From assembly GCA_037693485.1 (NCBI GenBank), contig CM075344.1, positions 17,320,501-17,384,500 on the forward strand: a DNA stretch of 64,000 nt, read 5' to 3'. Made by a program: the position numbers and the translations under genes. Origin of the DNA: Kitagawia praeruptora. Lineage: Eukaryota > Streptophyta > Magnoliopsida > Apiales > Apiaceae. Numbering within the stretch: position 1 is the first letter of the stretch; each line of letters begins with the position of its first letter. Of the stretch, positions 10,163 through 21,349 are shown piece by piece. The notes below the pieces were generated by a model. It was not told where the DNA came from. It saw nothing but the letters and a program-made list of their open reading frames with translations, and searched no databases.

Positions 10163-11424
10163 TGTTAGTAGTCTTTTTGTGTGTTCGTTCTCAGGGAAGG
10201 ACTAAATTTAATACAAAGTTTAGGTTTCTTATCTCTTTTCGTCTAGAAGTGTGTGAGAAGAATTTTTAGGTTTGTGTATTAACTAAATTAACCAAGAACT
10301 AATTGTAAGCACTAAGAATTGATTTTAAACTGAGATTCAAATATATGGGAAAACAATCTAAGAACTGGGGTTCTTCACTTGGTCTCAATACATGCTCAAT
10401 ATTAATGTGATATCTGTGTTCCTACCTTGCTGAAAACGATTCTTCTAAAGTTATACTGTACCCTCCCAGGTTACAATATAGTGCCTACAGCTACACCCTA
10501 ATTGTCACTCCCGTGATACAATCAAAGTATACCTATAAACTGTTAAGTGCCAAGAATTATATGTCTCACAATTCTCCTATTAATCTCCCGATCTAATATT
10601 CAAATTATGTCTGTTAAATCATGTACTAAGATTGCAACTTCTCTCCCAAGCTTATTACAATCCCTAGAATACAATCAAAAGTTAGCTACTCTTCTAATTG
10701 TGTTAAGATCTCATTAACAGATCAACAAAGCAGAAAATCACATAATCAAGCATGCATGAATACCAAGGAATACTACCCAATCCTCAGATTAGAGAATTAG
10801 TTACGCATATTTAATAAAGAAAACATAATAATAATGATAATGAATGAAAACATAATATTGAAGAAAGAATTGAAGATCGAAAGTACCTTGATATGATTAA
10901 AAGCTATCAATTGTTAGCTATGAATTGTTATGATTTACAATGGTAGAATGTGTTTAAATAGGCTCTACATATCTTGCCTAGCAAGAAATTGCCTTCTATT
11001 ACAATTAGGATTTAAAGAAGGTACCCAAAACTGCCCAGAATACAATTAGAATTAGAAAAAGGGCAAAACAGTAAATTCCAAGCCTTCTTTAATAAGAACA
11101 CGTGCGCGACTTTAATCAGTACATTTCTTGCATTTTTTTCCTATCCCAGGTTGTAGAAAATCTCTCAAGCTTCGCGTGAGCAGTAAGATCGCTGAAAACG
11201 GACTTCTAGAACTCCAGATATGGCCAAAACAGTATAAGCTGCGCAACCTTCCCGGAAAATCCGAATTTTAATTAATTAAATCTCCAAAAAACGACAAAAG
11301 CTTAGATATTCTTGCAAACCTGCACAACTACACAAAACACATCAAAACTACACAAACTTGAGTCCAAAACAATCAATTTAAGCCGATATAGAATGTTCCA
11401 AGTGGATATAAAATCCACTTATCA
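10163..11424 (-). repeat. 3' LTR of the LARD-like element
   Basis: 1262 bp, ending TG...CA on both strands. On the minus strand it starts TGATAAGTGGATT and ends GACTACTAACA. Nearly identical to 15356-16617. Confidence 0.9.
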
Positions 11425-11440
11425 AACACCCCCAAACTTA
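11425..11440 (-). other. Polypurine tract of the LARD-like element
   Basis: Minus strand AAGTTTGGGGGTGTT immediately precedes the 3' LTR start TGATAAG; this would prime plus-strand synthesis. Confidence 0.75.
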
Positions 11441-13520
11441 AACCGATGCTTGTCCTCAAGCATAAAAAATTACAACTACCTAATTAGTACCACTTCCGTA
11501 GGTGATCACGGTTGCATTTGGCATATGCAACAAGCCCTTTAAACCCCTAGGCAGCCCTAGTGGACGAGTAAGGTCTCGTGAGGGTCTATAGCGAATGTTC
11601 CCACAAAATCCATTTAACCTAATGCAATGCAATGCATGAATGCAACTAATATGCAAATGCAATTAATCTAGTACTAATATCCTACCATACCTTCAAATCC
11701 TCTCATGCCATATCAACTTAAGAATCAAAGTAAATACGCAATGTCTTGGTGTCGAAAGTGCAAGTATTCACATAGTCTACTCAATGAACATGCATAAGTT
11801 CTCACAAGCCCATGTCAAGTGTAAGAATAAGTTAGTAAACATGCTAAGCCCACAAGAGCACATCTTTGAGACAAAACTCGGGATCTCATACGCAAAAACA
11901 AGCAAACACTCACAATCCACTCACAAAAGAATATTCACTCAAGAACAAGGGTAAGTGTATCACTCAATTCCAACAAAATCATAAACATGCTTGACATTTG
12001 GTATCAATCTAAATCTTAACACAACATACATCAATGACGATAATCAAAAGGTCTTTAATTGGGTTGTAACGGGGGCTAGGGACAAGGTATGTCAAATAAG
12101 CCAAAACAGGTGAAGTGTCAAAAGCTAATAAGTACCATAATGAACCATTCACAACACCCTATTTTCCCCCCACATAAATTTTACTAAGAACACTCGACTA
12201 GTCGACTAAAGTAGGATCATAACAAACACAAACATGCTCTCATAATATTTTTTTTCTTTTTTTCCCTTTTTTTCTTTTTTTTTCTTTTTTTTTCTTTTTT
12301 TTTCTTTTTTTCGAGAGCTAAATAAAACAATAATATAAACGATAACAATGATCCCACAATTTATTACATATGCCGACTATCAAGTAAACAAACCCAATTT
12401 CAATATTTCCCCCAAAAGTACGACCAACAATAAACCCCTCCATGCACACCTTATTACTCCCTTAAACACTATAATAGCCTTTGACAATGTGGGTTCAAAT
12501 TAATGTAAGGCCAATACAAGAAAAAGGTCTAGGCAAGTAATGTGGTATGTTACCGAAAAAATAGGATTAAGCTCAACGGGTTAACTAATTGATCATGTAA
12601 ACATGGTGTGGTAATATGGGAAAATATGTGGTTATTCCTAATTGCCTTTATCATTTTAATCGTCAAATAATGTCATGCGTTTCAAGAAAGACCTCAAACA
12701 ACTGCTAGCAATGCAAACAATCCGTGGACACTCAAGCAAACGAATAAATTGCAAAAAATATGCAATATGGCTCAAAATCTCACTTGGTGGAAAAACATAC
12801 TCAATCCCAAGCAAAAAATCTCTCTAACGCACCTACTTGTATTCAAAGCATGCAAACTAAATCATCTTGCACATATTCATGTCCTTCTAATTACTTACAA
12901 CATTCAATAAGTCTACTAGCTTCAACCTACTAGTGTATGTGTGTGCACAAGAACAAACATATCACTTCTCAATCAAAAGCATCAACAACACAAAATTCTT
13001 ATCAAGCATGGGTGCAAATGCAAACTACTATGAACTCACATGAATACAAAAAAAAAAAACAGAATGTCCTATATGAAACAAACGTAGATAACACAAACAT
13101 AAATGCATAATTTACTACTACTAATATGCAAAGCATGAAATCCTACATGAACAAATAATACAACAACAACTTACTAATCTCTCAAACCACCCCCAAACTT
13201 AAAATATTCAATGTCCTCATTGAATGGAAGTAAATACGAGGGATAGCAGAAAAACATACATACTCGTCCTCTTCCTCGGATGAATCAGAATCTGGCGGAG
13301 GATATTGCGTACGAGCTCCATAGACTATCCACCTTGCCTGAATACTACAAAATCCAATTGACAAGAACACAAATTCGTAATAAAAATAAGATTAGAGAAA
13401 AAGATTTACCCAATACGAATCAAAGAGGTGAACTTGCAATTAATTCCTCTTTAGAATTGAATTTTTAGAGATTTAAATAAGTAGAAGAGGAATTGGATTT
13501 GTATGTATAGGTGGGTATAA
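11441..13520. other. LARD internal non-coding region
   Basis: Long non-coding interior with no open frame of note. 12247-12312 is a T-rich tract of T(7-9)C units. It carries many CATGC-containing and AAACA-rich stretches but no recognisable domain in any frame. Confidence 0.5.
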
Positions 13521-13568
13521 AAAATAATAATATTAATAATAATAAATATAATAATAATAAGAATAATA

Positions 13569-13621
<53 letters not shown>

Positions 13622-13655
13622 TAAACAAATAATAATAATAATAATAATAATAAGA

Positions 13656-13713
<58 letters not shown>

Positions 13714-13735
13714 GAATAATAATAAGAATAGAAAT
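13521..13735. repeat. (AAT)n microsatellite inside the LARD element
   Basis: About 200 bp made almost entirely of AAT/TAA units with occasional GAA and AAAT interruptions. The Leu/Tyr-rich reading on the minus strand is a translation of the repeat. Confidence 0.95.
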
Positions 13736-13960
13736 AGGTTTAGAATTTTTGGAGAGATGGGAGGTTTTGGAATTGAAATAGGAAAAGAATTAGATTTAGG
13801 ATAGGGGTATAAATATAATGGGAGTGAAAAGAATTTTTTTTTTTTTTTTTTTATAGATGGACAGGCGCACAACAACTCAAAGAAAAAAAAACCATCAGAC
13901 AAGCTGACAATCACTGGAGCACACGCAAGCCGCGCGCGAGCCACGCAAACTGCCTCACAA

Positions 13961-14110
13961 GCAGTTGCGCAGGCGCAGCCTGCGTGTCTCACCCGCAACC
14001 TGCCTCTTCTCCAGTAACGCAGGCTGCGCCTGCGTTACTCACCCACAATCTGCCCTGAAACCAGTAACGCAGGCGCAACCTGCGTTACAGACCTGCAATC
14101 TGCTCAATTT
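13961..14110. repeat. Three 50-bp tandem repeats, each a GC-rich hairpin
   Basis: Copies begin at 13961, 14011 and 14061, exactly 50 bp apart. The second and third contain perfect 10-bp inverted arms GTAACGCAGG / CCTGCGTTAC (14014-14023 with 14029-14038, and 14064-14073 with 14079-14088) around a 5-nt loop. The first is a diverged copy. They stand out as GC-rich against very AT-rich surroundings. Confidence 0.85.
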
Positions 14111-14155
14111 TTTTTTTTTTCTGAAAACACTCAATTTTTTTTCTTCCTACACTAA

Positions 14156-14206
14156 TGCGTGGGTTGCCTCCCACGAAGCGCTTCTTTAACATCAATAGCT
14201 TGACGC
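14156..14206 (-). other. Conserved internal motif of the LARD family
   Basis: The stretch GGGTTGCCTCCCACGAAG followed by CGCTTCTTTAACATCAATAG resembles, from memory, a block that recurs in many plant non-autonomous Tat-related LTR elements. On the minus strand it can be read as KKRFVGGNPR. It lies just downstream of the gag-like frame. Confidence 0.45.
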
Positions 14207-14224
14207 CGATTATACCTGGAAACT

Positions 14225-15178
14225 TCAATGAGGATAAAAAGCAAACAGATGCACATATCTACGAATTTCTAATATAAGCATATTGTGCAAATAAACCTTA
14301 GATTCATTGAAAGGTACGAAAACTTCTAAGAACCTATCATGCTCAAGAGACTTGGAAACATCAAAATAGCTAGAAAAGTCGTTAGAATAATCATTATAAG
14401 TACGACTCATATACTCCTCCCAAATCGGATCCTTATAGTCTAAAGCAAGATTTTCAACTTCATCAATCTTAACTTCCTTATCTTTTATAATTGGACACTC
14501 ATCAATCTTAATCTCGTCTACCAATGTATTAAGCTCAAAATTTTCTAGATTTGGTAGAATTTCAATTGCATCCAAATTATCATTAATGCGCATGGGACAA
14601 TTATCAGCTACACAAGTAGACTCATCGGACACAACATTATCATCAATTGCTAAACAAGAATTATGGCATAGAGGAAAATTGACACAAGGGGGAGTTCGAT
14701 AACAACCTTCATGCCACACTGCTCGAACTTCCCAAATAAAATTATTTAGTTTAGCATTCTCCTCGTACCAAGCTATTGAATCACATGGAATATCATTGTC
14801 ACTAGCAATCTCTAAAGTTGGTTCATCAAAAACTCCCAAAGAAAGTAAAGGAGGATTAGACTGAGTTCCTTGAATCATTTTATTGAGCGCAATCTCCCAA
14901 TCAGCAGGTAAAGAAGGATTAGACTGAGTTAAACTCGTATCAACATCATTACACATATATGGATAAACATCATCATGATATTGATTTTCAAACGAATATG
15001 AATAATCATTGCTAGGGGCATATGGAGCATAAAATGAGTTCTCAGAATAGAACGAATTCACCTGATATGCATTACAATCCTCATAGAAATTGAATTGTTG
15101 GTAAGGATTGAAGTCTTGATATTGTTCCTGACTGTTGTAGAAATTCTTAGCATTGTTCCAACTAAAGTTGTACTCCAT
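14225..15178 (-). CDS. Gag-like protein of the LARD element (317 aa)
   Basis: An uninterrupted frame begins about 175 bp inside the 5' LTR/primer-site junction, where gag is expected. The N-terminal ~80 residues are very rich in Tyr, Asn, Phe and Ser (NFYNSQEQYQDFNPYQQFNF), and the rest is acidic. A cluster of cysteines and histidines (CYRTPPCVNFPLCHNSC, about residues 158-174) does not fit a CCHC zinc knuckle. No protease or RT follows. An intact frame in a non-autonomous element suggests it is under some selection or very young. Function is unknown; I call it gag-like only from position. Confidence 0.55.
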   Translation of the reverse strand: MEYNFSWNNAKNFYNSQEQYQDFNPYQQFNFYEDCNAYQVNSFYSENSFYAPYAPSNDYSYSFENQYHDDVYPYMCNDVDTSLTQSNPSLPADWEIALNKMIQGTQSNPPLLSLGVFDEPTLEIASDNDIPCDSIAWYEENAKLNNFIWEVRAVWHEGCYRTPPCVNFPLCHNSCLAIDDNVVSDESTCVADNCPMRINDNLDAIEILPNLENFELNTLVDEIKIDECPIIKDKEVKIDEVENLALDYKDPIWEEYMSRTYNDYSNDFSSYFDVSKSLEHDRFLEVFVPFNESKVYLHNMLILEIRRYVHLFAFYPH

Positions 15179-15332
15179 CTAGTCTCTCTCCTCAAAACCT
15201 GTTTAAGTTGTCTACCTCAAAGAACGTGTAGACACACCAAAGAAAGAAACACAAAAAGAAAGAAAAGAAAAATATATACAAAGATAAAATCTAAACACTA
15301 AGAAACAATTAACCTAAACTCAACTATACTGC

Positions 15333-15353
15333 CTTCCCCGGCAGCGGCGCAAA
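15333..15353 (-). other. Primer-binding site of the LARD-like element
   Basis: Minus strand TTTGCGCCGCTGCCGGGGAA lies 2-3 nt from the end of the 5' LTR. It resembles the Tat/Athila primer-site consensus with two or three changes. Confidence 0.7.
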
Positions 15354-15355
15354 TT

Positions 15356-16617
15356 TGTTAGTAGTCTTTTTGTGTGTTCGTTCTCAGGGAAGGACTAAAT
15401 TTAATACAAAGTTCAGGTTTCTTATCTCTTTTCGTCTAGAAGTGTGTGAGAAGAATTTTTGGGTTTGTGTATTAACTAAATTAACCAAGAACTAATTGTA
15501 AGCACTAAGAATTGATTTTAAACTGAGATTCAAATATATGGGAAAACAATCTAAGAACTGGGGTTCTTCACTTGGTCTCAATACATGCTCAATATTAATG
15601 TGATATCTGTGTTCCTACCTTGCTGAAAACGATTCTTCTAAAGTTATACTGTACCCTCCCAGGTTACAATATAGTGCCTACAGCTACACCCTAATTGTCA
15701 CTCCCGTGATACAATCAAAGTATACCTATAAACTGTTAAGTGCCAAGAATTATATGTCTCACAATTCTCCTATTAATCTCCCGATCTAATATTCAAATTA
15801 TGTCTGTTAAATCATGTACTAAGATTGCAACTTCTCTCCCAAGCTTATTACAATCCCTAGAATACAATCAAAAGTTAGCTACTCTTCTAATTGTGTTAAG
15901 ATCTCATTAACAGATCAACAAAGCAGAAAATCACATAATCAAGCATGCATGAATACCAAGGAATACTACCCAATCCTCAGATTAGAGAATTAGTTACGCA
16001 TATTTAATAAAGAAAACATAATAATAATGATAATGAATGAAAACATAATATTGAAGAAAGAATTGAAGATCGAAAGTACCTTGATATGATTAAAAGCTAT
16101 CAATTGTTAGCTATGAATTGTTATGATTTACAATGGTAGAATGTGTTTAAATAGGCTCTACATATCTTGCCTAGCAAGAAATTGCCTTCTATTACAATTA
16201 GGATTTAAAGAAGGTACCCAAAACTGCCCAGAATACAATTAGAATTAGAAAAAGGGCAAAACAGTAAATTCCAAGCCTTCTTTAATAAGAACACGTGCGC
16301 GACTTTAATCAGTACATTTCTTGCATTTTTTTCCTATCCCAGGTTGTAGAAAATCTCTCAAGCTTCGCGTGAGCAGTAAGATCGCTGAAAACGGACTTCT
16401 AGAACTCCAGATATGGCCAAAACAGTATAAGCTGCGCAACCTTCCCGGAAAATCCGAATTTTAATCAATTAAATCTCCAAAAAACGACAAAAGCTTAGAT
16501 ATTCTTGCAAACCTGCACAACTACACAAAACACATCAAAACTACACAAACTTGAGTCCAAAACAATCAATTTAAGCCGATATAGAATGTTCCAAGTGGAT
16601 ATAAAATCCACTTATCA
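15356..16617 (-). repeat. 5' LTR of the LARD-like element
   Basis: 1262 bp, same length as the left copy. Visible differences are three single-base changes (for example AGTTCAGG here against AGTTTAGG). Confidence 0.9.
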
Positions 16618-17219
16618 CACGATGTTTCTAACTAGAAAGCTGGGAATGCTGCTTTATGGTCTGAGAAAGCAAACCAATGGCTCTTAGGTAGATTTGGCAT
16701 TCTATTTGTGTATCTATCTTAGTATGTCCATGAGTTTCAAAATAGGAATTGCCAACATATTTTGGATCATGCTCTGGTCTAAATGTCTATATTTCAGTGT
16801 AATAACATAGACTCTTGTGTTTGGAAACGGTCTTGATGTCTGGTGATGGTCGGCTAGATGCTTCTTTTTCTTCAAAGAGTTTCTTATATCAACAAAAATC
16901 TTATGTTCTGATTGATTTCTATGATATCAATGCAGGTTATTAAGAGTTTTTCTTCAGGTAAAGTAGGTGGCGACTTCGTGGCAGCTTGTGTATCACTTAA
17001 AACAGAATGGATATGGTTTGTAAGATAGTCAGAAGGTGTCCTATGTGGTTTAGTATAGATTATATTTTGGCGAAGTGGTGTATAAAACGTTGTATAAGGT
17101 GGTTGGTACTTGAATTGTATTTTGGTGAATTTGTGGAGGGAGATAAGTATTGAATTGTATTTTGGTGAATTGGTTGGTTTATTCTGTAAAGGGATTGATA
17201 TACATATAAATCAGATCTT
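16618..17219. other. TE-internal or gene-like sequence continuing from 10162
   Basis: Contains splice-like junctions (CAATGCAG near 16934 and TTCTTCAG|GTAAAG near 16960) but no open frame I can identify. By position it is the interior of the CACTA-type element that ends at 17868. Confidence 0.35.
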
Positions 17220-17868
17220 ACAAAATTTTCAATTTTAGTGTTGCAATTGCTATAGTTGCTAGTGTTGCATTAGCCTTATTTACAGTGTTGCATTAGATAA
17301 TTACAGTGTTACATTAGATAATTATGTAGTGTTGCATTAGATAATTCTTTAGTGTTATATTAGAAAGTGGGGCCCACATGCCACGTGTCAGGTGGGTCCC
17401 ACATGCCACGTGTCAGGTGGGTCCCACATGCCACGTATCAGGAGGGACCCACCTACCACGTGGCATGTGGGACCCACCTACCACGTGGCATGTGGGACCC
17501 ACCTGACACGTGTCAGGTGGCCCCAACATGCCACGTGAACACCTGCCACGTATCACCCCTTGACACGTCACCACCATGACACGTGTCACGTGGGCCCCCA
17601 CATGCCACGTGTCCTCTGTCTTTTTTTTTTTGCTAAGCTATGGTAACACCTTCCTAGTGTTGCATTTGTTTGATTTAGTGTTACTGTATGACCCTAAGGT
17701 AATACTTTTCTTAGTGTTACTATTGAGAACAAAAGCGTTACGTTAGATAGCAGAGGCAACATTAGCGGATGAAATGGTGAAAAAGTGTTACCTTAGGCCT
17801 ATTGTAACAAAAAACGTGTCTAATGCAACAGTAGAAGTGCGTTGCGTCTGGGCATCTATGGCGTAGTG
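17220..17868 (-). mobile_element. CACTA (En/Spm) terminus with subterminal repeats
   Basis: The right end reads ...TATGGCGTAGTG (ends 17868); its reverse complement CACTACGCCATA is a CACTA-type terminal repeat, followed outside by a possible 3-bp target TTA (17869-17871). Working inwards there are GCAAC/GTAACAC repeats, then a block of CCACGTGTCA and GTGGGACCCAC repeats (17365-17610), then repeats of CTAATGCAACACTA (17225-17365). The same order of blocks is present at the other CACTA end at 56936. The opposite terminus is not in the window or is destroyed. Confidence 0.75.
17365..17612. repeat. ACGTG-rich palindromic block of the CACTA end
   Basis: About ten copies of a 25-bp-type unit containing CCACGTG. 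The first three are direct (GGTGGGTCCCACATGCCACG) and the next ones are inverted (CGTGGCATGTGGGACCCACC), so the block can fold back on itself. Such subterminal repeats normally bind the element's own transposase partner; the ACGTG cores also equal plant bZIP/bHLH G-box sites. Confidence 0.8.
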
Positions 17869-19634
17869 TTAGCTTTTTCAGGCTTTGAGGTTCACCACTA
17901 AGCAAATCGTTAAGACATCTCGATGAAGTGTATCTCGATGTGGTACGCTTCTAAAATACCACTTTAAAGGGTCGTACTTTGGAACATCAGTTCTCATTCA
18001 CCCTTTTATCCATTTTGAGCATGTAAATATGCGTTGGAATCCTCTCGCAGAGTAAAATATAATCCAACCAATACACAACACTAACACATAGTGTTTATCA
18101 CTCAAATTGAGTCTCAAAATGATCTACAACTTAGTCTAAAATACTAAGTTTTTCCAACAATAGTTCATTATCACATTATTCCAATAACTTAGGAGTTCAT
18201 TTGGATCACTTACGGATCTGTGTGGAACTACTTAGCTTAATAAAAAAATAAACATTCCCAGATTCCGTAGTTGCATACAAATTAGAATCTCATTATTTAG
18301 ATTCATGTATAGGATATCATTAGACACAATCGTTGTCTATATCCATCCAAAATACCTAGATTATTTTGGATCACTTTTAGCCTTTATAGGTATAAGTATC
18401 AAGATATCTCCAAGATACCCCCATAATTCAATTATTTCTAGGAATGCTTCGTTACATTCTAGAGTTCATCCAAAGACAAATTCTCTTATTTTCCCTTCAA
18501 GATACCCCCACATTTTAATATTTCTAAGAATGTTTCACTACATTCCTGTAATATCAGGAAATTCAATTATTTCCTATCTTGGTATCTTGACATGTTTAAA
18601 AATAATTAGTCTCTACATGACTAACATCCTCATATTCAGTGATAGTCTGAATTGATGAACATCGCTTTTGCATCTCCATTAGAGAGCAATTTAACATGCA
18701 CCTACTCCGTTAAATTAATGTGAGTAATGTGCACTGACCTCATGAATATATCCACATTGTGAACAAAATCAACCAGTGGTTATTCAATATCAAAGTCAAT
18801 CATTACCATTTTAACTTTCATATTAAGTTGATTTTCTATCTCGAGCTTATAGAGCGTAATTATCTCTATCTTGCTTCATTTTTACTCTTTAACGAGTACA
18901 CATAATCAATGTATTACTATAAAGTAATTACACAACTTGTTATCACCTCTTACTAGAGCAGGTTTCAAACGACCATGATCCCATCATAAAAAAGATTCCC
19001 AATTTTTCCTTGAATTAAATACTTCAAATCAACATTCATTAATGGTTTGATTTCCAGGTTGTCGGAGAAGACACAATGGTCTCACTTAATACCTGACTTC
19101 CTTACAGGCATGACCCGTTGTTGACAAAATCTCCCCATATCGAATCATTGAAAATTCGTATTTAATTCCGTGTTTCATAAACACAGAAATCTCATAATCG
19201 TTTTGTTTAATTATAAAATCTCGAGTCGTTACAGATTTTATCTTGTTTTTATTAAAACCTCTCAGGTATTAATATCATGTTCAAAAAACTTTCTTGTTCT
19301 TCTCACTGAAAAATTCAACCATTGAATTTCTCTTAAATTTCAATTTGATTCATACAAGAACCTAATTCTGGCTCACCAACTGATATAACCAGTATAACCA
19401 AAAGAGGTCCGAGGAAGAACATAAAGTTCCAATAAACCCATATTCAATGATCCTTGATCAACTGATGTGTTAGGGTCACCATCGTTCTGGATTTCTCCAA
19501 ATTTCAGCATACAGAGCTGATCGCAGTGCCGTATTAGGTATCACATGGATCACCATAATAGGCTCGTGTGTAATTGTCGTGGCAAACCGACACCAACAAG
19601 AGATTATATAAAATAACCAGAGGAACGAATCAAA
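17869..19634 (-). mobile_element. Non-coding degenerate Copia sequence, probably LTR/3' region
   Basis: No open frame of note. The minus strand around 18155 reads TGTTGGAAAAACTTAG, a plausible LTR start, and 19598 leftwards TGTTGGTGTCGG, another. The sequence directly precedes, in element orientation downstream of, the gag remnant at 19635-20606. LTR pairs could not be matched by eye. Confidence 0.35.
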
Positions 19635-20606
19635 CTAGAAAATTATAAATCTCGTATCGACCATCATCCTGTACTTAATAAGTAACAGGCCTGTTAGGTT
19701 TTTCAACATCTCGAAGCATCCGACCAAGATTGATATTTCAAAAGAAATTTTCTTGAAATCTTTCCATGCAGGTGGCAGCTTTTCCATTACAGCAGCAACT
19801 TGGAAAGACTCACTTATGATCATCCCTTCAACATGAATATCATGGATGATCACTTGCAGTTCTTGCACCTGACTGACCACAGTCTTCGAATCCGCCATCT
19901 TATAATCAAGAAAACAGCCAACAGTCCACTTCTTTACCCCAGCATCCTTGGTTTTATACTTATGGTCAAGAGACTCCCATAAGACCTTAGCTGTTGGCTT
20001 CGTACTGTACACGTTATATAACGAGTCAGCCAAACCATTTAGCACGTAATTCCGACAGATATAATCGACGTGCTTCCAAGCATCAACAACATAAACTGCT
20101 TGCGTGTTACTCTCAGCAGTGAGCAACGGTGGATCCTCCCTGAAGTAGCGATCCATATTCAACATGGTCAGATAAAACAACATCTTTTGCTGCCAGCATT
20201 TAAAGTTCGTACCGTTGAACTTCTCAGGTTTCTCAGCATGTGCAGCAGGCACTGTAGGAACCGTAGGCACAACAGGTGCAATATGTGCATTAGGCACCAC
20301 AGGTATAACAGGCGTCTATACTACCGATGTTTGCACACCAGTAGGCACCGCATGTCCATTCATAGGAACGAAACCTGTCGTAGTCGAACCAAACGGAACA
20401 TTAATCTGTCCAATGACACTATGTCCCGAAGGTACATGTCCCGTAGGCACATGTCCAACCGGCGTCGCACCCACATCAGATGTTACAATCTGTGCGTTAG
20501 GGTTTAACGGAGGCTGGTGATTCCCATAAGATGTTACAATCTGTGCGTTGGGATCAACCACCATGTTTGTGTTGTTCATGTTTTGGTTCTCCATTGATTC
20601 TGTCAC
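19635..20606 (-). pseudogene. Copia gag remnant (UBN2-type) with one in-frame stop
   Basis: The frame from 20606 to 19635 is continuous except for a stop at 20316-20318. The N-terminal part is Pro/Val/Gly-rich (PVGHVPTGHVPSGH). The second part carries the usual Copia gag core: EKFNGTNFKCWQQKMLFYL, then YCRNYVLNGLADSLYNVY-type and LWESLDHKYKTKDAG motifs, ending in VMEKLPPAWKDFKK. The gag then decays before the zinc knuckle, and no protease, integrase or RT follows, so the element is truncated. Confidence 0.8.
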
Positions 20607-21260
20607 TCAAACAAACAAGTAAATACGTAAGTACAGATCACAGATGTAAAAAAATAATACGCTTTAAGATTGTTAGACAATCTGCGATAAATACAAACAG
20701 TATAATATTTGTGCGTGTGTGAGTAACAGTTATGTGTATAATTAAAACAGACAAAAGAGGAGAAAAATAGACAAAAGAGGAGACAAGGAACGAAAAACCC
20801 GAGTCCAGTGCGTGACTGTCTCCTTAAAGCGTATTAGCCCTCACCGTATGTGTGAGCGAATCGCCTCCCAGGATAAAACGGATTGCAATGAGGCTACAAA
20901 AGAGCGTCACTCTCAGCGAGCTTGAAACGAGCAAGAACTATCACTAGAGGAAGATAAGAGGTTGTAAATGAGAGGAGGATGTGTGTTTTTCGAGTAAATA
21001 ATCCTAATGCTCTAGATGAGTATTTATAGGATGAGAAGACTTGTGCGCTACACAATTGCCTTAATTAATTAGCCGCGCTAAACAATTATAACGGTGGCAA
21101 TTTCCTTAACACAATTGCCTGCATTAATTAGCCGTGCTAATCAATTAAATCGGTGGCAATTTCCTTAATTAATTAACCGTGTTAATTAATTATGTTAAGG
21201 CGGTGGCAAAAAATCTGTAGTAAAAACGAAATTGATTTTATCGAATCCATATTCCAACAC
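20607..21260 (-). mobile_element. Leader and probable 5' LTR of the Copia remnant
   Basis: On the minus strand a sequence starting TGTTGGAATATGG (21257) runs towards the gag. It contains three diverged copies of a ~60-bp block with GGTGGCAATTTCCTTAA / TTAATTAGCCG (21060-21210), and a later segment rich in LTR-like R/U5 features. The LTR end and primer site could not be set with confidence. Confidence 0.45.
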
Positions 21261-21349
21261 ATCATTCCTTACCATCAGTAAAAAAACATTATTATCTTTT
21301 GTGATACTAACACCTATTGAAAAAACGAAATAGTTCATGCTTTTCTTCT

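Larger units (their letters stand above)
10163..16617 (-). mobile_element. Non-autonomous LTR retrotransposon (LARD-like, Tat/Athila-related), full length
   Basis: A 6455-bp element on the minus strand with two 1262-bp LTRs that differ at only about three positions that I can see. It is flanked by CACGC and CACGA, a 5-bp target duplication with one mismatch. The primer site next to the right-hand 5' LTR reads TTTGCGCCGCTGCCGGGGA, close to the Tat/Athila form TGGCGCCGTTGCCGGGGA. The purine tract AAGTTTGGGGGTGTT lies beside the left-hand 3' LTR. The interior has one gag-like open frame, simple repeats and hairpin repeats but no protease, RT or integrase. Confidence 0.9.

Noticed and set aside
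13465..13998. 177-codon minus-strand open frame rich in Leu and Tyr
   Set aside because: It is a translation of the AAT microsatellite and flanking low-complexity sequence.
17367..17601. His/Val/Pro repeat proteins on both strands
   Set aside because: Produced by the CCACGTG repeat block of the CACTA end.
20070..20520. Arg/Cys-rich plus-strand frames
   Set aside because: Antisense to the Copia gag remnant, which has clear homology on the minus strand.
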